From an uncultured Clostridia bacterium (GTDB lineage: Bacteria > Bacillota > Clostridia > Christensenellales > Borkfalkiaceae): a stretch of 64,000 bases of DNA. Position numbers and translations under genes: made by a program. How positions within the stretch are numbered: the first letter of the stretch is position 1; each line of letters begins with the position of its first letter. This document shows, in pieces, positions 44,518-53,429 of the stretch. The DNA is taken from assembly GCA_934271255.1 (NCBI GenBank), contig CAKQQS010000002.1:1-64000 (forward strand). The letters are read 5' to 3'. Below the pieces are notes generated by a model. The model saw nothing but the letters and a program-made list of their open reading frames with translations, did no database searches and had not been told where the DNA came from.

Positions 44518-44535
44518 CAATTTTCGTGTTATCTT
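44507..44535 (+). promoter_or_regulatory. Promoter of the division and cell-wall cluster
   Basis: TTGACA (44507-44512), 17-bp spacer, TATCTT (44530-44535). Start near 44542, about 29 bases before the GTG of mraZ. Confidence 0.75.
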
Positions 44536-44570
44536 ATATATATAATTTTACAAAGGGGGAATGTGCGAGC

Positions 44571-45002
44571 GTGTTTGATCGTGTTTACAGACATCAGTTA
44601 GATGCTAAAAACAGAATGAGAATACCTGCGAAGTTCAGAGAAGAACTCGGTTCCGACTACACGGTTACGCTCGGAAGCGGCGGATGTTTATTTGTTTTCA
44701 CTGCAAGTGAAATGAGTAAATTGAAGAAAAGCTTTGAAAAGATTTCGCCTTTTGATACTCAAAAACAAAAATCCGTAAGAAAGTTTTTGGCTTATGCTTG
44801 GGACGCGGAAGAAGATAATCAAGGAAGAATACTTATTCCGCAAGATTTAAGAACGGCTGCAAAAATCGATAAAGAAATCGTGATTTTGAAAAACATGCAC
44901 TGTTATGAGATATGGGCTGCCGACGTATGGCAAAAATACATTGACGACGTTGATTTTGAAACGGCTGCGCAAGATCTTATGCAGGTAACGGAAAATGAGT
45001 GA
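44571..45002 (+). CDS. mraZ: Transcriptional regulator MraZ
   Basis: A 143-residue protein of two AbrB-like swapped-hairpin domains: FDRVYRHQLDAKNRMRIPAKFR (about 2-23) and the second repeat with DNQGRILIPQDLR (about 82-94). MraZ forms rings and binds TGGG-type repeats before its own operon. A longer open frame extends upstream, but the GTG at 44571 follows AAAGGGGGA by ten bases and gives the exact family length. It opens the cluster and overlaps rsmH by eight bases. Confidence 0.95.
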   Translation: MFDRVYRHQLDAKNRMRIPAKFREELGSDYTVTLGSGGCLFVFTASEMSKLKKSFEKISPFDTQKQKSVRKFLAYAWDAEEDNQGRILIPQDLRTAAKIDKEIVILKNMHCYEIWAADVWQKYIDDVDFETAAQDLMQVTENE

Positions 45003-45933
45003 GTTAAAACATTATCCCGTAATGCTCGAAGAATGTATTAGAGGGCTTAACTTAAAACCGAACGGTATATATTTTGACGGAACGCTCGGCGGAGCGGGGC
45101 ATTCTTATGAAATATTGAAAAATAGTTCGCCGAACGGAAAACTCATAGCAACCGATTTAGACGGACAGGCAATAGAAAGGGCAAAAATCAAATTATCGGA
45201 GTTTGACGGAAGATTTACGCTTGTCAACGATAATTATAAAAACTTTAAAAATATTATATACAATCTCGGAGTTGACAATGTTGACGGAATACTTTTGGAT
45301 TTTGGCGTCTCAAGTTTCCAACTGGATGACTCTTCGCGTGGATTTTCTTATATTGCAAGAGAAGCTGAACTCGATATGCGTATGGATCAGAACCAAAGTT
45401 TCTCGGCAAAAGACGTTGTCAACGGGTATTCGGAGAGTGAGTTAGCAAAAATTATTTTTGAATACGGAGAAGATAAGTTTGCTAGAAGGATAGCCGAAAA
45501 TATAATTAAATACAGAAATAAAAAACAAATCGAAACATGCGGCGAACTCGACGATATAATAGCAACGAGTATACCGAAAAAGTTCCAAAACGACGGGCAT
45601 CCGTCAAAAAGAACGTTCCAGGCGATAAGAATCGAAGTGAACGGAGAGTTGGACGGGTTAAAAAACGCCGTGTTTGAAATGACAAGATCTTTAAAGAAGG
45701 GCGGAAGAATCGTTATTTTGACGTTTCATTCGCTGGAAGACAGAATTGTCAAGCAAGCGTTTAACGAAATGGCTGCGGATTGTATTTGCGACAAGAGCCT
45801 GCCCGTTTGCGTATGCGGACACAAAAGAGAAATAAATATCGTAACGAAACACCCGTTAGTTGCGAGTGAGAAAGAATTATCGGAAAATAGCAGATCAAAA
45901 TCCGCAAAATTGAGAATAGCGGAAAAATTATAG
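44995..45933 (+). CDS. rsmH: 16S rRNA (cytosine-1402 N4) methyltransferase
   Basis: A 312-residue SAM-dependent enzyme (MraW). Landmarks: HYPVMLEECIRGL at the N-terminus, the SAM loop DGTLGGAGHS (about 28-37), LLDFGVSSFQLDDSSRGFSY (about 98-117), and RTFQAIRIEVNGEL in the C-terminal half, with the usual FHSLEDRIVK. It overlaps mraZ by eight bases, so translation is coupled. Length and motifs are standard. Confidence 0.96.
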   Translation: MSELKHYPVMLEECIRGLNLKPNGIYFDGTLGGAGHSYEILKNSSPNGKLIATDLDGQAIERAKIKLSEFDGRFTLVNDNYKNFKNIIYNLGVDNVDGILLDFGVSSFQLDDSSRGFSYIAREAELDMRMDQNQSFSAKDVVNGYSESELAKIIFEYGEDKFARRIAENIIKYRNKKQIETCGELDDIIATSIPKKFQNDGHPSKRTFQAIRIEVNGELDGLKNAVFEMTRSLKKGGRIVILTFHSLEDRIVKQAFNEMAADCICDKSLPVCVCGHKREINIVTKHPLVASEKELSENSRSKSAKLRIAEKL

Positions 45934-45958
45934 GAATAATATATGGGGAGTAAGTATT

Positions 45959-46573
45959 ATGATTACTACGAGAAGAGATGTAAACGAAATGTTTAACGCA
46001 TATGCAACCGAACAAGAAAAGAACGTTGCCGTAAACAACGGTTTTGCCGAAAGAGCCATTTCCAAGGAAAAGGTTTCCGATACCGAGCGTACCAGAAAAA
46101 ACCTTGAATACATAATGAATTATGACCTGTATATCGCAAAGGAAAGGGAAGAAGCAGCTGCCGCGACGATTAACGATTCCGCTACCGTCGTAGAAGAAGT
46201 TTCCAAACCCGAAATCGAACAAGTCGAAATAAACAGAGAAGATATCGAACCGAGTTCGACGACCATGCAATTCATGAACGAGAGCGCGACGGAATTGATG
46301 GGCGATATAAAGCAAGAAAAGAAAGAACCTTTCCGCTTGACTAAAAAGGGTAAGGTTATGATAGCGTTATACGCTTTTGCGGTTACTGTCATTATGGCTT
46401 TAATCATTTTAAACACGACCGTTTTAAGTAATTTGAGCGGTATGATAAACCATAAAACGAACGAACTCCAAACATTAAAAACGTCTTATAGACAAGTCGT
46501 AGAAGAACTCGATAACGTTTCTAACGAAGAAACTATTTCTAAAAAAGCGGTTGAATTCGGTATGACGAAATAA
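45959..46573 (+). CDS. ftsL: FtsL-like divisome protein with long cytoplasmic N-terminus
   Basis: A 204-residue bitopic protein. One membrane helix lies at about residues 131-155; after it comes a coiled-coil of about 45 residues ending in a K-K-A-V-E-F-G-M segment like the FtsL/DivIC ending. The position between rsmH and ftsI is that of ftsL in Firmicutes. The N-terminal 130 residues are charged, Glu-rich and probably disordered, while known FtsL proteins usually have only 30-60 cytoplasmic residues. GGGGAG lies eight bases before the ATG. FtsL with DivIB and DivIC activates the septal synthase; the call rests mainly on position and topology. Confidence 0.7.
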   Translation: MITTRRDVNEMFNAYATEQEKNVAVNNGFAERAISKEKVSDTERTRKNLEYIMNYDLYIAKEREEAAAATINDSATVVEEVSKPEIEQVEINREDIEPSSTTMQFMNESATELMGDIKQEKKEPFRLTKKGKVMIALYAFAVTVIMALIILNTTVLSNLSGMINHKTNELQTLKTSYRQVVEELDNVSNEETISKKAVEFGMTK

Positions 46574-46590
46574 CCTATGGGGATTTTTAA

Positions 46591-48306
46591 TTGAATAGAT
46601 TTTCAATAACTGTATTACGAAAGAGATTATTCGCATTGTTGTGCGTGATAATCTCTTTATTTTTTTTCATAATCATACGTTTGTTTTACGTTACCGTTAT
46701 ATGGGGCGAAGATTTGCAAAGCAAAGCAATAGACCAGTGGACGAGAGAATTGCCCATAGTTGCTTCGCGCGGACTTATTTTGGATAGGAACGGCGTCGTG
46801 TTGGCGAACAACGACGATACGTATATGATATTCGCAAGGCCTACGTTGATTAAAGAGAAGGAAAAAGTCGCCGAAAAGTTAAGCGAAATATTGCAAAAAC
46901 CTTATGCCGAAACGTACGAAAAACTAGAAAAAAGGGTATCGGAAGTAACGTTGAAGCGTCAGGTGAAGAAAGACGTATTAGATAAGGTTTTAGAAGAGAA
47001 CATCAACGGAATCTACTATTCGAGAGATAACGCAAGAATATATCCGTACGGCGATTTTTTAAGCCAGATAATAGGATTTACCGGCATTGACGGGATAGGA
47101 CAATCGGGAATCGAAGCGTATTATGAAAAATATTTGCGCGGACTTGACGGAGAAGTCCTTTATGAAACGGACATAATCGGCTCGGAAGTTAAAAACAGTA
47201 CGCCTAAGTACGTGCCTGCAACGGACGGACTGAACGTAAAACTGACAATCGATTACAAGATACAGTTAATCGTCGAATCGGTCGCTGAAAAAGCGTATTA
47301 CGAAAAAGAACCGAAAAGCGTTTCGATTTTGGTCTTAGACCCTGGTTCGGGTGAAATATTAGCAACTACGACTAAACCGTCGTACAACTTAAACGAAGTG
47401 CCGAGAAACGACGTAGAACTTTTAAATAAAGTAAACAGAAACGCTATGATCGTAGATATTTACGAGCCCGGCTCGACGTTTAAAGTCTTGACCGCTTCCG
47501 CAGACGTCGAAGAGTTTTTACTCGGAAATAACGCGTATTCGTTAAATCACGTTTATTCGGGTTCAAGATATCGTTATATCGACGGGCAAAAGATAAAATG
47601 TTGGAGCGACCATAAAAACGGCAAACATTCGGGCGAAAGACTCGTTGATGCGCTTAATAACAGTTGCAATCCCGTTTTTGTTGATATAGCGATAAAACTA
47701 GGCAAGGAAAGGTTCTATTATTACTTAGATAAGTTCGGGTACGGAAAGGTTACGGGAATTGACTTTTTCGGTGAAGCGAGCGGAATGCTTATACCCGAAA
47801 ACTATTGTCAAAACGTTGATTTGGCGAGAATCGGGTTTGGACAGGCGCTTGCCTGCACGGGGCTTCAATTAGCGGCGGCTACCGCTTCGGCCGTAAACGG
47901 CGGATATTATTATATTCCGCACTTTTTAAAGGAAATATCGGCAAATAACGGGGTTGTATGCGAGATTGTCAATCCGAGAGTTAAGAATAGGACGATAAGC
48001 GAAAAAGCGTCTTCTGTCGTAGCCGAAATGCTTGAAAGCGTAGTAAAAAACGGCAGCGGTAAAAAAGCGTATATCGAAGGATATAGGGTTGGCGGAAAAA
48101 CGGGCACCGCTCAAAAATATGAAAACGGACATATAGCGCAAGGAAAATACGTGTCTTCGTTCGTAGGCTTTTTTCCTGCAAACAACCCCGAATACTTAGC
48201 GTTAGTCGTTGTCGACGAACCTAAGGGGGCGTATTACGGCAGTACGGTGGCTGCGCCTTACGCGAAAGAAGTTTTTGAAGGAATAATAAACGTACGCGAG
48301 TTGTAA
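46591..48306 (+). CDS. ftsI: Septal penicillin-binding protein (FtsI/PBP2B)
   Basis: A 571-residue class B transpeptidase: a short cytoplasmic end, one membrane helix (about 11-33), a dimerisation/pedestal domain with RGLILDRNGVVLANN (about 60), and the penicillin-binding domain with S-x-x-K as Ser 295-Lys 298 (STFK), S-x-N as Ser 358-Asn 360 (SCN) and KTG at 503-505. There is no PASTA domain, which argues for FtsI rather than SpoVD. The start is a TTG at 46591 with ATGGGGA about eight bases upstream. It crosslinks septal peptidoglycan with FtsW. No sporulation-specific copy is seen next to it. Confidence 0.93.
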   Translation: MNRFSITVLRKRLFALLCVIISLFFFIIIRLFYVTVIWGEDLQSKAIDQWTRELPIVASRGLILDRNGVVLANNDDTYMIFARPTLIKEKEKVAEKLSEILQKPYAETYEKLEKRVSEVTLKRQVKKDVLDKVLEENINGIYYSRDNARIYPYGDFLSQIIGFTGIDGIGQSGIEAYYEKYLRGLDGEVLYETDIIGSEVKNSTPKYVPATDGLNVKLTIDYKIQLIVESVAEKAYYEKEPKSVSILVLDPGSGEILATTTKPSYNLNEVPRNDVELLNKVNRNAMIVDIYEPGSTFKVLTASADVEEFLLGNNAYSLNHVYSGSRYRYIDGQKIKCWSDHKNGKHSGERLVDALNNSCNPVFVDIAIKLGKERFYYYLDKFGYGKVTGIDFFGEASGMLIPENYCQNVDLARIGFGQALACTGLQLAAATASAVNGGYYYIPHFLKEISANNGVVCEIVNPRVKNRTISEKASSVVAEMLESVVKNGSGKKAYIEGYRVGGKTGTAQKYENGHIAQGKYVSSFVGFFPANNPEYLALVVVDEPKGAYYGSTVAAPYAKEVFEGIINVREL

Positions 48307-48515
48307 AAATCTTTGAACGGCGTAATAATTTTTGGTAAAAAGGCATATTATTCTATAAAGGAAACGTGCCTGCGTAGTTGAAAAAGTTGTTGCGGTTTGA
48401 GATAATTTGACTTATGTTGTCATATATTAAAAAACAGGATTTTTCATTTAATTTTAAAATATCAACCGTGTTAAAATCGATATAAACAAATAATCAATAT
48501 AGTTTTGGTGGCGTT

Positions 48516-49955
48516 ATGAAATTGAAGAATCTTTTACAAGATATCGACGTTATAAAGATAGTCGGAAATATAGAAAATATAAATATTGAATACGTATCCG
48601 CCGATACGGATAAAATAAAAAACGATACTTTGTTCGTTTGTATCGTGGGGAATCTGACGGATAGCCATAAGTTCGTGTCGACGATGAAAAACGGGGTGGT
48701 TGCGGTTGTGACGGAATACGAAGTGGAAACGGATCTCCCGCAAATCGTCGTAAAGCAGTCGAGAAAAGCGCTCGGACAAATAGCGGGGGCTTTTTACGGT
48801 AACCCGCAAAAAGAAATGAAGTTTATAGGCATAACGGGTACTAACGGAAAAACAAGCGTTTCGTACATAATAAAAAACGTTTTGGAAAAAGCGGGTAAAA
48901 AAGCGGGCTTGATAGGTACTTTGGGCGCGAAAATATTAGAGCGGGATTATAAAACCGATTTGACTACGCCGGACGTCTTGTCGTTATACTCTCTTTTGAG
49001 CGAAATGCGTAAACAAGGCGTGGAATACGTGATAACGGAAGTGTCGGCGCATGCGCTGGATATGATGAGAGTAGAAGGCATATATTTTGAAATAGCGGTA
49101 TTTACAAACTTAACGCAAGACCATTTGGATTATTTCGGAACGATTGATAATTATAAAAAGGCAAAGCTTAAACTTTTTGACGAAAGCGTTTCAAAATATG
49201 CCGTTGTCAATATCGACGATGAAGTGGGTATTGAAATCCAAAACGCGCGAAAGAACGTTGTAACTTACGGTTTAGAAAATCCGAGCGACGTTTTTGCCAT
49301 AGATATTAAAGAAAAGGCGACGGGTACGAGTTTTGTTTTAAACGTTATGGACAAAGTATTCGATATAACTTGCGGTTTGATAGGAAGGTTTAATTTGTAT
49401 AACGTTCTGGCTGCTTCCTGCGTGGCTGAAATCCTAGGAATTGACGGAGAATCTTTGTATTCGGGGTTGTCCGAAATGAAAAGCGTTCCTGGGAGAATGG
49501 AATACGTTGCCGACAAAGAAAATGCGAAAATATTTATCGATTACGCTCATACGCCCGACGGGCTTGAAAACGCGCTTAAAACGGCTAAAAGCATATGTAA
49601 CGGCAGATTGATTTGCTTGTTCGGTTGTGGCGGAAACAGGGATAAGGGAAAACGTAAAATAATGGGCGAAGTGTCGGGCAAATACGCGGATTTTACTATA
49701 CTTACGTCGGATAATCCGAGATATGAAGAACCTATGCTTATTATCGGTGATATAGAAACGGGGCTGAGAGAATATACCGATAAATACGTAGTCGTTCAGA
49801 ACAGAGAATGCGCTTTAAATTATGCGTTGAAATACATATCGGGGGAAGACGTTTTAATCGTTTGCGGTAAAGGCGCGGAAAACTATCAGGAAGTTTTGGG
49901 CGTAAAGCATCCGTTTAACGATAAAAAAATAATAAATAATCTCCTTGTAAAGTAG
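48516..49955 (+). CDS. murE: UDP-MurNAc-L-Ala-D-Glu : meso-diaminopimelate ligase
   Basis: A 479-residue Mur ligase. The ATP loop GITGTNGKTS is near residue 108, TTPDVLSLYS near 149, NLTQDHLDYFG near 204, and DNPR near residue 398. DNPR is the motif that selects meso-diaminopimelate; Lys-adding enzymes differ there, so the cell wall should be of DAP type. It follows ftsI after a 209-base gap (48307-48515) in which an extended -10 TGTTAAAAT (48469-48477) may give a secondary promoter. GGTGG lies just before the start. murF, the usual next gene, is missing. Confidence 0.94.
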   Translation: MKLKNLLQDIDVIKIVGNIENINIEYVSADTDKIKNDTLFVCIVGNLTDSHKFVSTMKNGVVAVVTEYEVETDLPQIVVKQSRKALGQIAGAFYGNPQKEMKFIGITGTNGKTSVSYIIKNVLEKAGKKAGLIGTLGAKILERDYKTDLTTPDVLSLYSLLSEMRKQGVEYVITEVSAHALDMMRVEGIYFEIAVFTNLTQDHLDYFGTIDNYKKAKLKLFDESVSKYAVVNIDDEVGIEIQNARKNVVTYGLENPSDVFAIDIKEKATGTSFVLNVMDKVFDITCGLIGRFNLYNVLAASCVAEILGIDGESLYSGLSEMKSVPGRMEYVADKENAKIFIDYAHTPDGLENALKTAKSICNGRLICLFGCGGNRDKGKRKIMGEVSGKYADFTILTSDNPRYEEPMLIIGDIETGLREYTDKYVVVQNRECALNYALKYISGEDVLIVCGKGAENYQEVLGVKHPFNDKKIINNLLVK

Positions 49956-49958
49956 AAA

Positions 49959-50945
49959 ATGTGGCGTAGTTTTTGTTTGTCGATAATAATTTCGTTTTTA
50001 ATATCTTTATTTTTGTTTTTGATATTTATACCCGTGTTGAAAAAATTAAAGGCGGGACAACCTATTTTGTCTTACGTCGGGGAGCATAAAGGTAAAAGCG
50101 GTACTCCTACGATGTCGGGCGTAATATTCGTAACGGCGTCGATTATCGTTTATTTTATAATATACGGACTGAAAACGAAGATAGCCAACGTCGTTGTTGC
50201 GTTTACTTTGGGTTTTATGCTCGTTGGTTTTATGGACGATTTTATTAAAATTAAAAACAAACGAAATCTAGGGCTTAAAGCGTATCAAAAAATATTTTTT
50301 CAACTTTCTTTGTCGGTGATAGCGTGCGTGTTTTGTTACGTAAACGGACTGACTGAAATTATTATACCGTTTTCGTATAAAAGCGTTGATTTGGGGAAAT
50401 GGGTTTTTATAGTCGTTCCGTTAACTTTTCTTGCAACGACAAACAGTGTAAATCTTCTTGACGGGTTGGACGGACTTGCGGGGAATACGACAGGGGTGTA
50501 TTTACTTTTTTTCGGCATTCTTTTGTTGTTCGAGTCAAGTGTAGGATTATGTCGTTTAAGCGGTGAAGAAGTTTTTGCCGTGACGGGTTATATAACGTGC
50601 GTATTCGGCTCGATTCTTGCTTTTTTACTGTTTAATACGAATAAGGCAAGTGTTTTTATGGGGGATACGGGTTCGCTTGCGCTAGGCGGACTTGTTGCGA
50701 CGTCGGGCATTTTTACAGGCAACGCTCTTTATATTGTGATTTTGGGGGTTGCTTACGTTATAACTAGTTTGTCGGTATTGTTGCAAGTGGCGTATTTTAA
50801 AACAAAGAAAAAGAGAATATTCAAGATGGCTCCCGTTCATCATCATTTTCAAATGTCGGGGTATAGCGAAAGCAAAATAGCGTATTCTTATTCTTTGATA
50901 ACGTTTCTTATAGGCTTAGTCATTGTATGTTTTTTTGTATGGTAG
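49959..50945 (+). CDS. mraY: Phospho-MurNAc-pentapeptide translocase
   Basis: A 328-residue enzyme with about ten membrane helices that makes lipid I from the UDP-MurNAc-pentapeptide and undecaprenyl phosphate. Landmarks: GTPTMSGVIF (about 48), the Asp-rich FMDDFIKIKNKRN (about 88), NSVNLLDGLDGL (about 163), FMGDTGSLALGG (about 233) and the His cluster HHHFQ near the C-terminus. It begins three bases after the murE stop with no clear ribosome site, so it probably depends on re-initiation. Confidence 0.95.
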   Translation: MWRSFCLSIIISFLISLFLFLIFIPVLKKLKAGQPILSYVGEHKGKSGTPTMSGVIFVTASIIVYFIIYGLKTKIANVVVAFTLGFMLVGFMDDFIKIKNKRNLGLKAYQKIFFQLSLSVIACVFCYVNGLTEIIIPFSYKSVDLGKWVFIVVPLTFLATTNSVNLLDGLDGLAGNTTGVYLLFFGILLLFESSVGLCRLSGEEVFAVTGYITCVFGSILAFLLFNTNKASVFMGDTGSLALGGLVATSGIFTGNALYIVILGVAYVITSLSVLLQVAYFKTKKKRIFKMAPVHHHFQMSGYSESKIAYSYSLITFLIGLVIVCFFVW

Positions 50946-50951
50946 GTAGTT

Positions 50952-52313
50952 ATGTATTATAAAAATAAAAGATTTTTGGTGTACGGAATAGAGAAAAGCG
51001 GGCTTGCCGATTGCAAGTTTATAACTTCTATGGGCGGAATCGTTTACGCTACGGACGACAATGAGATAAAATTAAAAAAGTCTAGTGAAATGCTAGCAAA
51101 AAATAAAGTAATTATATGTGATATAAACTGGTGCTTTGACAATGTGAACGAGTTTGACGTTTTAGTTTTAAGTCCGGGTGTAGGGATAGGCTCGAATCTT
51201 TGTAAGTTGTTTAAATCGAGAAACAAAAGAATTGTCGGCGACTTGGAGTTAGGTGTTGACTATATGAGAAATCCGATTGTTTCGGTTACGGGAACCAACG
51301 GAAAAACGACAACCGTAAAGATGATTTCAGAAATACTGACGTATTCAAAAATAGCAAACTTTAAAGTAGGGAATATCGGCGTTCCGTTTTGTGATTCGCT
51401 TCAACATAAAGACGACGAAGTAGCCGTTGCGGAAGTGTCTAGTTTTCAAATGGAAAGCGTAAAGTATTTTGAGCCGTATATAGCGGTGGTTACTAATATA
51501 TCGCAAAATCATTTAGATAGGCACTATCAAATGAAATATTATACATATTTAAAGGAAAAAACTTTGTTAAATCAAAACGTAGACGATTATGCGGTGTTGA
51601 ACTATGACGACGAAAGAGTAAAAGGGTTTGCAAAAGATATAAAATCGCAAGTCGTATATTTTTCTATGCAAAACAAAGTTAACGGCGCGTATTTGAAAGA
51701 CGGTAAGATTTTTTATAAAGACGAGTATGTTTTGAAAGCTAACGATTTGTGTTTAAAGCATCCGCATAATATTATGAACGCTATGGCTGCTATTTGCGTT
51801 TGTAAAATATTAGGCTCGTCAAACAAGGATATCATGAAAGCGTTATCGGATTACAAAGGGGAACCGCATAGAATCGAATACGTAAAATCCTTAGGGAATA
51901 TCGCATTTTTTGATGATTCAAAAAGTACGAATACGGCTTCGACGATGGCGTGTATAAAGTCGTTTAAAGAAAATATGGTATTGCTTTTGGGCGGAAAAAG
52001 CAAAGGTGAAACTTACGATGAGTTGATTGAGTTTATTAAATGCTCGAACGTCAGGCAGGTAGTCTTGTTCGGGGAAACGCGATTTGATATTTTGAATTGC
52101 GCGACGGCGCATGATTATCCGTACGTTACGGTTTGTCAGGATTTTGAAACTGCGGTCAACGTTGCGGTTGTGGCGGCAAAAGACGGTGAAGTCGTTGCGT
52201 TGAGCCCTGCGTGTTCTAGTAAAGACGAGTTTAACTCGTTTGAAGAAAGAGGTAATAGATTTAAGGAATTGATTTGTAATATCGATGAAAAAAAGTTTAA
52301 AACTAAAAAATAA
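50952..52313 (+). CDS. murD: UDP-MurNAc-L-Ala : D-Glu ligase
   Basis: A 453-residue Mur ligase that adds D-glutamate. The ATP loop VTGTNGKTT is near residues 112-120, SSFQMESV at about 165, and NISQNHLDRH near 184; the N-terminal nucleotide-binding fold opens with FLVYGIEKSGLA. The start lies six bases after the mraY stop. The 3' end overlaps the ftsW start by 29 bases. D-glutamate comes from the murI product upstream. Length is normal. Confidence 0.95.
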   Translation: MYYKNKRFLVYGIEKSGLADCKFITSMGGIVYATDDNEIKLKKSSEMLAKNKVIICDINWCFDNVNEFDVLVLSPGVGIGSNLCKLFKSRNKRIVGDLELGVDYMRNPIVSVTGTNGKTTTVKMISEILTYSKIANFKVGNIGVPFCDSLQHKDDEVAVAEVSSFQMESVKYFEPYIAVVTNISQNHLDRHYQMKYYTYLKEKTLLNQNVDDYAVLNYDDERVKGFAKDIKSQVVYFSMQNKVNGAYLKDGKIFYKDEYVLKANDLCLKHPHNIMNAMAAICVCKILGSSNKDIMKALSDYKGEPHRIEYVKSLGNIAFFDDSKSTNTASTMACIKSFKENMVLLLGGKSKGETYDELIEFIKCSNVRQVVLFGETRFDILNCATAHDYPYVTVCQDFETAVNVAVVAAKDGEVVALSPACSSKDEFNSFEERGNRFKELICNIDEKKFKTKK

Positions 52314-53409
52314 GTCGGGAGATGTTTGGGTATTTATAGCGATTTGTTTGATTAGTGTTTTGGGACTTGTTTTTATATATTCGGCGAGCAGTTACAATGC
52401 GAATAAAACTTATGGGGATTCGTTTTATTTTGTTAAGAAACAGGTTGTCGGTATACTTTTGGGAATAGTTGCTTTTGTGTCCGTAAACACCTTTGTTTAT
52501 ACGAAATTAAAGAAATACGCTATATATATTTGTTTGCTTACTTTAATATTATTAGGTTTGATTTTTGTGCCGAAAATAGGGGTGTCCAATTATGGCGCAA
52601 AACGTTGGATAGGCGTTGGAGGCTTTACGATTCAGCCGTCGGAGTTAGGCAAGTTCGGATACATAGTTTTCAGCGCGTACTATTTGGATCTAAAAGTTAA
52701 AAAATCTATAAATATACTAAATATTTTACCTATAATTATATTAGGCATAACGTATTGTATTCTGATAATTTTAGAGCCTAATATGTCAATCTGCGTATGT
52801 TTTGCGTTGTTGATGTTGTCGTTTATTTTTTTAAGCGGTATAAGTTTGAAGTTCTTTCCGTTTATCATTATTCCCGCAATTTTAACAGGCGTGTTTTTGA
52901 TTTTTGCCGAGCCGTATCGACTTAATCGATTATCTGCTTTTTTAAATCCGTGGGCATCACCGAAAGGCGAAGGTTATCAATTGTTGCAATCTTTATACGC
53001 GTTGGGTTCGGGCGGCTTTTTCGGAGCAGGCATTTTTAATTCGAGACAAAAACTCTCTTTTCTGCCTTTTTCGGAATCGGATTTCATTTTATCGATCGTA
53101 GGAGAAGAAACAGGGTTTATCGGGCTGATTTTTTTATTTTCGATATATTTTTTCGTTATTTATCGCGGTCTTAAAATAGCGTACAATGCGAAAGACTTGT
53201 TCGGGTTTTATCTGGCGACGGGTATAACGATGATTTTTGCTATTCAGGTAATAATAAACGTTTTGGTTGTTTCGGGGAGTATACCGCCTACGGGCTTGCC
53301 GCTGCCGTTAATGTCGAGCGGAAATACGTCGATAATCGTGTTTTTTATTGAATTCGGATTTTTGTATAACGTTTCGGCTAATAGTTCCGTGTTGCTCACA
53401 AAAGAATAG
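52285..53409 (+). CDS. ftsW: Septal peptidoglycan polymerase FtsW (SEDS)
   Basis: A 374-residue SEDS protein with about ten membrane helices. Landmarks: VFIYSASSYNAN, KRWIGVGGFTIQPSELGK (about 110), the big extracellular loop with FLNPWASPKGEGYQLLQS, then LSFLPFSESDFILSIVGEE carrying the catalytic-region acid, and the closing PPTGLPLPLMSSGNTS. It polymerises glycan strands with FtsI. The ATG lies within the last codons of murD. The next gene in most Firmicutes is murG, absent here. Confidence 0.93.
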   Translation: MKKSLKLKNKSGDVWVFIAICLISVLGLVFIYSASSYNANKTYGDSFYFVKKQVVGILLGIVAFVSVNTFVYTKLKKYAIYICLLTLILLGLIFVPKIGVSNYGAKRWIGVGGFTIQPSELGKFGYIVFSAYYLDLKVKKSINILNILPIIILGITYCILIILEPNMSICVCFALLMLSFIFLSGISLKFFPFIIIPAILTGVFLIFAEPYRLNRLSAFLNPWASPKGEGYQLLQSLYALGSGGFFGAGIFNSRQKLSFLPFSESDFILSIVGEETGFIGLIFLFSIYFFVIYRGLKIAYNAKDLFGFYLATGITMIFAIQVIINVLVVSGSIPPTGLPLPLMSSGNTSIIVFFIEFGFLYNVSANSSVLLTKE

Positions 53410-53429
53410 TTTTCGGAATATTCTATAAT

